From: a virus
Strand: one strand, 5' to 3'
Virus record (IMG/VR): IMGVR_UViG_3300046751_000142
Location: 1 to 46,514 of that record
Length of the DNA: 46,514 nt
The notes under the pieces were generated by a model. That model was not told where the DNA came from. It saw nothing but the letters and a program-made list of their open reading frames with translations, and ran no database searches. Each line of letters opens with the position of its first letter. Position 1 is the first letter of the stretch. The position numbers were made by a program, and so were the translations under genes. Of the stretch, positions 39,930-46,514 are shown piece after piece.

Positions 39930-40892
39930 ATGGCTAGTAATACATCCGATCAGTATTTTGCTCAATCATCGGGGAGCAACTTCTCTGGCAACAACTTCAT
40001 GCCAGAACTCTATTCCAAGAAGGTACTTAACTTCTTCCGTAAGGCGTCTGTTGCAGAAGCGATCACTAACACTGATTATGCTGGTGAGATCTCTGCGTTT
40101 GGTGATTCAGTTAAGATCATCAAAGAGCCAGTAATCACTGTCGATCAGTACGAGCGTGGTGGTTCTGTAACTGCAACAACTTTGACTGACAACGAAGTAA
40201 CTCTTGTTGTTGATACGGCGAACGCATTCAAGTTCATCGTAGACGACATCGAAACTTCAATGTCTCACGTCAACTTTAAGGAAGTTGCTTCATCTTCAGC
40301 TGCTTACGCATTGCGTGATGCATTCGACACAGGCGTAATTGCTAAGTTGTTTGCAGGCGTTCCTGCGTCATCTCCAAACCACATCCTTGGTTCGGACAGT
40401 GCAACTGATCTTGCAGCTGGTACTTTCGATGGTACTGGTAACCTTGACATCGGCTATGCTTCTGGCGAGCATGATCCAATTGATGTTCTTTCACACATGG
40501 CACGTCTTCTTGACGAGCAGAATGTTCCTGAAGAAGGTCGTTGGTTCCTTGCTAACCCAGAGTTCTACGAGCAGCTTGTACAGACTAGCTCTAAGCTCAT
40601 GAGCGTTGACTTTAACGCTGGTCAGGGTTCAATCCGTAACGGTCTCGTATCTTCTGGTAAGTTGCGTGGCTTTGACATGTACAAGACTAACAACATTGCA
40701 GCTACTTCTAATGCAGCTGGTAAGTGTATTGCTGGTCACATTTCATCTACTTGTACTGCACAGACTATCATCAACACTGAAGTAGTCCGTGACACTGCAA
40801 GCTTTGGTGACATTGTACGTGGTCTTCACGTCTACGGAGCCAAGGTACTTCGTCCTGAAGCACTTGTCTCTGCCTTCTACGGCATCGACTAA
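39930..40892 (+). CDS. Major capsid protein
   Basis: A 320-residue protein of expected size for a T7-like capsid subunit (T7 gp10A is 345), placed after the scaffold. Regions such as FRKASVAEAITNTDYAGEISAFGDSVKI, VDDIETSMSHVNFKEVASSSAAYALRDAFD and RWFLANPEFYEQLVQTSSKL fit HK97-fold capsid proteins of podoviruses. AAGGAG 9 nt before the ATG is a strong ribosome site. Its codons favour C-ending forms more than its neighbours, a mark of high expression. A terminator follows within 10 nt of the stop. Confidence 0.92.
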   Translation: MASNTSDQYFAQSSGSNFSGNNFMPELYSKKVLNFFRKASVAEAITNTDYAGEISAFGDSVKIIKEPVITVDQYERGGSVTATTLTDNEVTLVVDTANAFKFIVDDIETSMSHVNFKEVASSSAAYALRDAFDTGVIAKLFAGVPASSPNHILGSDSATDLAAGTFDGTGNLDIGYASGEHDPIDVLSHMARLLDEQNVPEEGRWFLANPEFYEQLVQTSSKLMSVDFNAGQGSIRNGLVSSGKLRGFDMYKTNNIAATSNAAGKCIAGHISSTCTAQTIINTEVVRDTASFGDIVRGLHVYGAKVLRPEALVSAFYGID

Positions 40893-40900
40893 AACGGAGC

Positions 40901-40929
40901 GGGGGATGAAATACTCCCCCTTTTCTATT
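40901..40929 (+). terminator. Intrinsic terminator after the major capsid gene
   Basis: GGGGGA (40901-40906) pairs with TCCCCC (40915-40920) around an 8-nt loop, followed by TTTTCTATT. This is a standard GC stem and U-run. It starts 9 nt after the capsid stop. It likely reduces, rather than blocks, transcription of the tail genes, setting capsid expression above tail expression. Confidence 0.75.
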
Positions 40930-41088
40930 ATGCCACAGATTGGAAGCGAACAAAATCCTATTCGTATGAGCGCTAAACGAACAGTTAAAGTTAGTGGTCA
41001 ATATTTAAAAAGCGAAAATAAAAAGAAATACGATGAAAACTATGATCGTATTTTTGGGAGAAAGAAAGATGGGAATGAAAAAAGATAA
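40930..41088 (+). CDS. Small basic protein, function unknown
   Basis: The open frame reaches back into the capsid gene, but I start it at the ATG at 40930 (MPQIGSEQNPIRMSAKRTVKV), giving 52 residues; the ATG at 40966 is another option. The protein is Lys/Arg/Asn-rich (KKYDENYDRIFGRKKDGNEKR). No clear ribosome site is seen and its beginning abuts the terminator. Its end overlaps the following gene by 20 nt. Confidence 0.5.
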   Translation: MPQIGSEQNPIRMSAKRTVKVSGQYLKSENKKKYDENYDRIFGRKKDGNEKR

Positions 41089-41257
41089 GCGCATGAAATA
41101 TAGCATGGGCGGCACAGCACGAGAATCTTATGTAGGTGGTGGAATGTATCGTAAGTCAATGGCTCATGGCGGCAAAGCAAATTATAGCAGTGTTCGAGAC
41201 ATGGAAAAGGCTTGCATGACTAAAGCAGACTACAACATGTCAATGCGTCAAAAATGA
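41069..41257 (+). CDS. Small Gly/Met-rich basic protein
   Basis: The ATG at 41069 has GGGAG 8 nt upstream, so I prefer it to the in-frame start at 41033. The 62-residue product contains KYSMGGTARESYVGGGMYRKSMAHGG, then a helical tail with one cysteine. Short Gly/Met proteins of this type occur near capsid genes of marine phages, in my recollection, without known function. It overlaps the next small gene by 4 nt (ATGA). Confidence 0.6.
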   Translation: MGMKKDKRMKYSMGGTARESYVGGGMYRKSMAHGGKANYSSVRDMEKACMTKADYNMSMRQK

Positions 41258-41400
41258 AAGTCAAAGCCCCTGAAGGCTATCACTGGATGAAGAAGGGCAA
41301 AGAATATAAGCTCATGAAAGATCCTAGAGATGGCTACAAACCCCACAAAGGTGCTTCAAAAGAAGCTAACTTTGAAATTCAAAAGGTTCATAAGAAATAA
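41254..41400 (+). CDS. 48-residue basic protein
   Basis: The frame runs from ATG at 41254 to TAA at 41398-41400 (MKVKAPEGYHWMKKGKEYKLMKDP...). It overlaps the previous gene by ATGA and the following tail gene by TAATG. The APEGYHWMK start resembles short conserved phage proteins near capsid genes. Its basic charge suggests nucleic-acid or capsid contact. The function is unknown. Confidence 0.65.
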   Translation: MKVKAPEGYHWMKKGKEYKLMKDPRDGYKPHKGASKEANFEIQKVHKK

Positions 41401-42170
41401 TGGCTGCTACTTATCTTGAAATTACAAACGAGTTGTTGCGAGAGTTGAATGAAGTAGCTCTCACATCTTCGACGTTTGCTGGGGCTATTGGTGTTCAGCA
41501 ACATATCAAGGACTGTGTAAACAGAGCATACCTTGATATTGTTAATGAAGAACCTCAATGGCCTTTTCTTGCTGTAGATACAAGCGGTTCTACAGATCCT
41601 TTTTATGGTAATACTTATGTAGAAACTGTAGCAGGCACTCGTTGGTATTTGTTGAAGCCTACATCGTCTAGTTTGACAACAGACTATGGCTACATTGATT
41701 GGGATAATTTTTACTTAACAACAATTGGTGTGTCTGGCGAGTCAGCGCCATACATAAGTAAAAACATTAAGTTTACAACTACAGAAGAATGGAAAGACTT
41801 TGTACGCACATCAGAAAATCAAGATGATGCAGATACTCAGAATTATGGTGAGCCTAGCAAAGTTATTATTAGCCCAGATAATCGTAAGTTTGGACTAAGC
41901 CCTATTCCAGATAAAGTTTATCGCGTTTATTTCTTTGCGTACAATCTGCCAACAGAACTAAGCGCACACGGGGATGAAATCGTATTCCCAAATATTTACA
42001 AGCCTGTACTGCTTGCTAGAGCTAGATACTATATTCATCAGTTTAAAGAAAGCTCGCAAGCTGCAGCATTTGCACTAGAAGATTATAAGCGTGGCCTAAA
42101 GCTTATGAAAGGAAACCTCATGAGTCCGACGCCTAACTATATGAAAACAGATCGCGTGAGGTTTGTATAA
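41400..42170 (+). CDS. Tail tubular protein A-like adaptor (T7 gp11 position)
   Basis: A 256-residue protein between capsid-side genes and the nozzle-type protein. The start TYLEITNELLRELNEVAL and the block HIKDCVNRAYLDIVNEEPQWPFL are typical of head-tail adaptor proteins of marine podoviruses. A late KPVLLARARYYIHQF segment fits too. It should form the ring that joins portal and nozzle. Its stop is adjacent to the next ATG. Confidence 0.8.
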   Translation: MAATYLEITNELLRELNEVALTSSTFAGAIGVQQHIKDCVNRAYLDIVNEEPQWPFLAVDTSGSTDPFYGNTYVETVAGTRWYLLKPTSSSLTTDYGYIDWDNFYLTTIGVSGESAPYISKNIKFTTTEEWKDFVRTSENQDDADTQNYGEPSKVIISPDNRKFGLSPIPDKVYRVYFFAYNLPTELSAHGDEIVFPNIYKPVLLARARYYIHQFKESSQAAAFALEDYKRGLKLMKGNLMSPTPNYMKTDRVRFV

Positions 42171-43769
42171 ATGTCTCAGCCCTTCGGCGTTTCATGTAGA
42201 GGTGGTTTAAACACTAACCTCAATCAGCTTGAAATGCTTCGACAGCCCGGACTTGCTACACGCCTTAGAAACTTTGAGGTAGATCCTGATGGCGGCTATC
42301 GACGTATTAATGGCTTTACGCAATATGGTGATACACGTCCCAATAGTGATAATGACATTCTTGGGATTTTTGTGTATGGCGATGGTGTGGTTGTCTGTTC
42401 AGGTACTGATATACATTTTAGTATTGATGGCTCAACGTGGATACAAATTAATAGAAGCAGCGTGGCTGTTGGTGGCGATAACTATACCACTTTTACAGGC
42501 CGCAGTACCTTAACTCGTACAGGCCAAGGTCAATGCTCGTTTGCGTTTTTTGAAGGTGCGACATACGACTATGGAGAGCTAATCATTGCAGACGGTGCTA
42601 ACAAGATTTATTCGTTTCGCATGGAAGGCACTGGCGCACTAACAACTCGTACATTTTTTGCATTTGAAATTACAGTAGATGGTACTAACGGTGTTAAGTA
42701 CATAACAAACCACGACCATCACCTTATTGCAGCAGGCGTAGAAAATAATTTAAATACAGTTTACTATAGTGTCTACAATGACCCTGATAACTTTACGGGT
42801 TCTGGTGCTGGCTCAGTAGTTATATCAGATCAGATTCAAGGTATTCGTGGATTCCGTACTGATTTGATTGTGTTTGCTAAGAACAGTATTCACAAGCTTA
42901 TAAATATTAATGATCCTAATAATATTCGCATCGACCCTATTACGGAAAACGTAGGCTGTTTGTCGGGGTATAGCATTCAAGAAATTGGTGGTGACTTGCT
43001 GTTCTTAAGTCCTGATGGTATTCGTACTATTGCTGGTACAGCCCGTATTGGTGACGTTGAGTTAAGTTCTGTGTCTCGACAGATTCAAAGTGTTATTGGA
43101 GATATTGCAGACTCAATCAACACGTTTACTATTGATAGTTGCGTGTTGCGCTCTAAGTCTCAGTATCGTTTGTTTTATACGGATAAAACTTTAGGCTCAA
43201 CAGTTTCTAAAGGCATCATTGGTACATTTACTGCTAATGGTTTTGAATGGGCTGAAACGCTTGGTATTCAAGCAATGGGACTTACAACAGGATTTGATAA
43301 CAATGGAGTTGAAAAAGCTTTTCATGGTGATAAAGATGGATATATTTATAATCATGATGCAGGCAATGCTTTTAATCCCGCTGGTGTTTCTTCAAACATA
43401 GAAGCTATTTATCAGACGCCAAACTTTGATTTTGGTGATATTGGTACACGTAAAACAGTTAAGTATGCACGGTTGTCTCTTAGCCCAGAAGGTGAGATTC
43501 AGCCAACACTTCGTATGCGATTTGACTACGAAGACACAGATATTCCACAGCCTCCAGATTATACACTGGACTCTGTGCCACTTCCTGCAATCTTTGGTAG
43601 TGCTGTTTTTGGTACAGCAACCTTTGGCGCTAGTAACGACCCAATGGTTCGACAGCCTGTAGAAGGCAGCGGAAACACAGTAAGTTTTAGAATTACAAGT
43701 ACAGATACTAAAGCGCCATACGCAGTCAATGGCCTTTACATAGATTATATGCCATCAGGTAGGAGATAA
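42171..43769 (+). CDS. Tail tubular protein B-like nozzle (T7 gp12 position)
   Basis: A 532-residue, beta-rich protein. The start (FGVSCRGGLNTNLNQLEMLRQPGLATRLRNFEVDPDGGYRRI outline) is the usual opening of phage nozzle-type proteins, where RNFEV..DGGYRR is characteristic. Further propeller-like repeats of the form DLIVFAKNSIHKL and GGDLLFLSPDGIRTIAG follow. T7 gp12 is 794 residues, so this is a shorter version. It should form the distal tail tube and carry the fibres. Confidence 0.8.
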   Translation: MSQPFGVSCRGGLNTNLNQLEMLRQPGLATRLRNFEVDPDGGYRRINGFTQYGDTRPNSDNDILGIFVYGDGVVVCSGTDIHFSIDGSTWIQINRSSVAVGGDNYTTFTGRSTLTRTGQGQCSFAFFEGATYDYGELIIADGANKIYSFRMEGTGALTTRTFFAFEITVDGTNGVKYITNHDHHLIAAGVENNLNTVYYSVYNDPDNFTGSGAGSVVISDQIQGIRGFRTDLIVFAKNSIHKLININDPNNIRIDPITENVGCLSGYSIQEIGGDLLFLSPDGIRTIAGTARIGDVELSSVSRQIQSVIGDIADSINTFTIDSCVLRSKSQYRLFYTDKTLGSTVSKGIIGTFTANGFEWAETLGIQAMGLTTGFDNNGVEKAFHGDKDGYIYNHDAGNAFNPAGVSSNIEAIYQTPNFDFGDIGTRKTVKYARLSLSPEGEIQPTLRMRFDYEDTDIPQPPDYTLDSVPLPAIFGSAVFGTATFGASNDPMVRQPVEGSGNTVSFRITSTDTKAPYAVNGLYIDYMPSGRR

Positions 43770-43771
43770 AC

Positions 43772-46514
43772 ATGGCCCAGAATTACACTCGACAAAGTAC
43801 GTTAAGTGATGGCGATACTATTACGGCCTCATTGTTTAATGATGAGTATAACCAGTTAGTTAATGCTTTTACGTATTCAAGCACTTCAGCATCTTCTACT
43901 GGTCACCGTCACGATGGTTCAGCTGGTCAAGGTGGTAACATCTTTAAGATTGGTGACCTAGATTTTCTTAACAAAATTGAAGTAGACAGCACCAATAATC
44001 GTTGGGGTTTTTATGTAGAGGTTTCTAGTGCAGCAGTCGAGCAGATTCGTATTCAAGATGGTTCTATCGTACCTGTTACTACTAATGATATTGATCTGGG
44101 TACTTCCTCCCTTCAATTTAAAGACCTTTATATTGATGGGACTGCCAATGTTGATAGTCTTACATTAACTTCTGGCGCAACAGTTACAACTATTCTTGAT
44201 GAAGATGACTTGTCTTCAGACAGTGCTACAGCACTCGTAACTCAGCAGTCTATAAAGGCTTATGTAGATGCTCAGGTAACTGCTCAGGACTTTGATTTCC
44301 AAGCAGATTCTGGTGGTGCATTAAGCATTGATTTAGATTCTGAGACTATGACCTTTACTGGTGGTACTGGTATTGACACAACTGGCTCAGGTAATGACGT
44401 TAGTTTTGCTATTGACTCTACCGTTGCCACACTGACTGGCACTCAGACGCTGACTAATAAGACTCTCACGTCTCCTGACGTAAACACTCCTGACATTGAC
44501 GGTGGTACTATTGACGGTACTGTCATTGGTGGTACTACTCCTGCCGCTGTCTCTGCTACTACTGTTTCTGCTACAGGTAACATTACTGTAGGCGGTACTG
44601 TAGATGGCCGTGACATAGCTACTGACGGCACTAAGCTGGACGGCATTGAGGCTGGTGCTACTGCTGACCAAACAGCCGCAGAGATTCGTACACTAGTTGA
44701 GTCCGCTACTGACTCTAACGTCTTTACTGACGCAGACCATGCGAAGCTTGATGGCATTGAAGCTAACGCTACGGCAGACCAGACTGATGCTGAGATTAGA
44801 GCCGCAGTAGAAGCCGCTACAGACTCCAATGTATTTACCGATGCTGACCACAGCAAACTTGACGGTATCGAAGCACTTGCAGACGTAACGGACACAACTA
44901 ATGTTACTGCCGCTGGTGCGTTGATGGACTCAGAGTTGACCAGCGAAGCTTCAGTCAAGGCTCTGAACCAAGGCGTAGCTACTACTGACTCACCAACCTT
45001 TGCAGGTGTTACTGTCAACGGAACTGTAGAGTTTGACGGTCTGTCTGGCACAGGTGCAGTCAGCGTTACAGATATTCTTGACCAAGACGACATGTCCAGC
45101 AACAGTGCTACTGCATTGGCTACTCAACAGTCGATCAAAGCGTATGTTGATTCTCAAGTTGATACAGTAGATACGCTTTCTGAGGTTCTTGCTAACGGTA
45201 ATACCTCTGGTGGTAATGACATATTAATGGGAGATAACGACGCCTTAAGATTTGGTAGTGCTACTAATGGTGATTTAGTTATTAAGCATGACGGCAGTGA
45301 TTCTTCTATTGTAGACAGAGGTGATGGCGACCTATTAATTCAAGGCTCTACCAATGTAAAACTTCAAAACTTTACTGGGTCAAAAGACTACTTCGTAGGA
45401 AGCAATGGTGGCGCATCTACTGTCTACTATGATGGTTCAGCCAAACTAGCCACAACCTCCACAGGCATCGACGTAACTGGGACAGTGACTGCTGACGACA
45501 GTATTACTTTGGCGGCAACCCCAACATCGTTAGATGAAAACAGACTTATCTTTAATGAAACTCCAGCCGCTGGTTCTTTAGGCTCTAGAATACTTTGGAG
45601 AAACCCGGCTACTGGATACGACTATGCCTCTGTTGGTTTTACAAATGAAGCAGGTTCATCGGGTGGTTTAAGGTTTAAAACTGCATCAAGCGTGTTCAGT
45701 GATTCTGATAACTTAAGAATGAAGATTGCTGACAACGGCGACATTAGCTTTTACGAAGACACTGGCACGACTGCGAAGTTGTTCTGGGATGCTTCTGCGG
45801 AGTCGTTGGGTATTGGCACTACTAGCCCAAGCTCTTCTTATGCAGTAGATGCAACAGCGGGCTATAGGTCTTCAGCGGCTATTCCTAATTTTACGTTGGT
45901 TGAAACTGACGCAAGTGGTCAAACTTGGCAACTTAATAGCACAGGTGCAAAGCTATCTTTTAGAGACGTAAGTCGTGCGGCAGACAGGGTTGTTATAGAT
46001 ACAGCAGGCAACGTAGGTATTGGCGACTCAACACCCAGTCAAAAATTAGATGTAAACGGCAATGTTCGTGTAACTGGTGGTTATATTGAGTTTGCAGGAG
46101 ACACGTCTACACCTTCAGCCGCCGCATCAATGCATCGGCCAGCTGATAATACGCTTGCATTTGTAACAGCCAATACTGAACGCATGCGCATCGACTCTAG
46201 TGGTGAATTTACACTAGGTAATCCATCTGGTGGTTCTGCTTTGCAGTTAGATGTAAGTGCTACAGGAACTGATGGCGTTGATATAAAAAGCTCTTACTAC
46301 TCTGGTGGTTATGGGCCTATGAAGCTCCATGCTGGCGGCTCTGAACGCATGCGTATCAACTCAAGCGGCAACGTCGGTATCAATACCCAAAGCCCAGCCG
46401 CAACCCTGCATACTGTAGCTAACTCAGGAACTACAGCACTGCTAACAGTAGGCGCATCAGGCAACAATATTGCGTCGTTCTATACTAGCGGTAGTTCGCA
46501 GGTTATGACGCTAG
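43772..46514 (+). CDS. Tail fibre, N-terminal and central part (continues at 1-788)
   Basis: The frame starts at ATG 43772 with AGGAG upstream and stays open to the window end (914 codons plus one base), then continues at base 1. The N-terminal anchor region (about 1-130) is followed by IDLGTSSLQFKDLY. Three 37-residue repeats of KLDGIEA type start at residues 288, 325 and 362. Two copies of ILD(E/Q)DD(L/M)SS...ATALxTQQSIKAYVD lie apart. RMRI(D/N)SSG and GNVGIG motifs, common in marine fibres, are near the end. It should form the host-binding trimer. Confidence 0.9.
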   Translation, partial: MAQNYTRQSTLSDGDTITASLFNDEYNQLVNAFTYSSTSASSTGHRHDGSAGQGGNIFKIGDLDFLNKIEVDSTNNRWGFYVEVSSAAVEQIRIQDGSIVPVTTNDIDLGTSSLQFKDLYIDGTANVDSLTLTSGATVTTILDEDDLSSDSATALVTQQSIKAYVDAQVTAQDFDFQADSGGALSIDLDSETMTFTGGTGIDTTGSGNDVSFAIDSTVATLTGTQTLTNKTLTSPDVNTPDIDGGTIDGTVIGGTTPAAVSATTVSATGNITVGGTVDGRDIATDGTKLDGIEAGATADQTAAEIRTLVESATDSNVFTDADHAKLDGIEANATADQTDAEIRAAVEAATDSNVFTDADHSKLDGIEALADVTDTTNVTAAGALMDSELTSEASVKALNQGVATTDSPTFAGVTVNGTVEFDGLSGTGAVSVTDILDQDDMSSNSATALATQQSIKAYVDSQVDTVDTLSEVLANGNTSGGNDILMGDNDALRFGSATNGDLVIKHDGSDSSIVDRGDGDLLIQGSTNVKLQNFTGSKDYFVGSNGGASTVYYDGSAKLATTSTGIDVTGTVTADDSITLAATPTSLDENRLIFNETPAAGSLGSRILWRNPATGYDYASVGFTNEAGSSGGLRFKTASSVFSDSDNLRMKIADNGDISFYEDTGTTAKLFWDASAESLGIGTTSPSSSYAVDATAGYRSSAAIPNFTLVETDASGQTWQLNSTGAKLSFRDVSRAADRVVIDTAGNVGIGDSTPSQKLDVNGNVRVTGGYIEFAGDTSTPSAAASMHRPADNTLAFVTANTERMRIDSSGEFTLGNPSGGSALQLDVSATGTDGVDIKSSYYSGGYGPMKLHAGGSERMRINSSGNVGINTQSPAATLHTVANSGTTALLTVGASGNNIASFYTSGSSQVMTL
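44633..44965 (+). repeat. Three tandem 111-bp repeats in the tail-fibre gene
   Basis: Units start at 44633, 44744 and 44855, exactly 111 bp apart. Each opens with KLDGIEA; the first two continue A(D/N)ATADQT-type and E-I-R, then ATDSNVFTDADH. The third unit is only partly conserved after KLDGIEALAD. In-frame repeats of this length allow fibre length to change by recombination without loss of frame. Confidence 0.85.

Noticed and set aside
40789-40929. Upstream part of the open frame that overlaps the capsid gene
   Set aside because: The sequence is a shadow of the capsid frame and crosses the terminator. The real small gene should begin at or after 40930.
44443-45102. A 219-codon open frame on the minus strand within the tail fibre
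   Set aside because: It is antisense to an evident protein with repeats. Its Ser/Val/Ala composition is a by-product of the fibre's codon pattern, and no ribosome site was found.
1-46514. Lysogeny genes, phage RNA polymerase, CRISPR arrays, insertion sequences
   Set aside because: No integrase, CI-like repressor, single-subunit RNA polymerase, regularly spaced repeats or transposase was seen on either strand. The phage appears strictly lytic.

Overview
The window reads as one complete, circularly mapped genome of a tailed, T7-like (podovirus-type) phage, probably marine. The virion genes follow the T7 pattern: terminase, portal, scaffold, capsid, two tail-tube proteins, fibre, then large internal proteins. 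The replication genes are also T7-type: primase-helicase, family A polymerase, a gp2.5-like SSB and endonuclease I. No RNA polymerase, integrase or repressor gene was found, so transcription should depend on host RNA polymerase. Class II ribonucleotide reductase, a GTA-type three-helix holin, a DUF6356-like protein and the fibre repeat types suggest a marine, perhaps alphaproteobacterial, host. Relatedness to the SIO1/VpV262/cobavirus (Zobellviridae-like) phages is an inference from memory, not a search result.

The ends join: the last base of the window plus the first two complete a codon, and the tail-fibre frame that runs off the right end continues unbroken to the stop at 788. The result is one 1176-residue protein.

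Layout. (1) A control region of about 1 kb without genes (32145-33159) carries divergent sigma70-type promoters, degenerate repeats, palindromes and an A/T tract. (2) Rightward from 33160: small and large terminase, portal with an overprinted small gene, a 428-aa virion-associated protein, scaffold, major capsid protein followed by a terminator, two tail-tube/nozzle proteins and the fibre. Through the junction follow secreted proteins, a spanin/holin-like membrane cluster, five large internal-virion-type proteins, a GH24 endolysin and a run of small basic or membrane proteins ending at 17846. (3) Leftward from 32144: about 20 small early genes that overlap head to tail, including tiny membrane peptides, a zinc-ribbon peptide, a sigma70-region-4-like peptide, a papain-like candidate and a DUF3310 protein. 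After these come SSB, primase-helicase, DNA polymerase, two PD-(D/E)XK nucleases, endonuclease I, NrdJ and two small genes ending at 17833. The two transcription units converge with a 14-nt overlap inside an inverted repeat.

How it works together (inference): host RNA polymerase starts both units from the control region. The left unit reprograms the cell, degrades host DNA (endonuclease I and Cas4/RecB-like nuclease), supplies deoxynucleotides (NrdJ) and copies phage DNA. The right unit packages DNA, builds the virion and lyses the cell. Several genes are shorter than 60 codons and were found by direct reading. Some start codons were moved to fit ribosome binding sites, as noted per gene.
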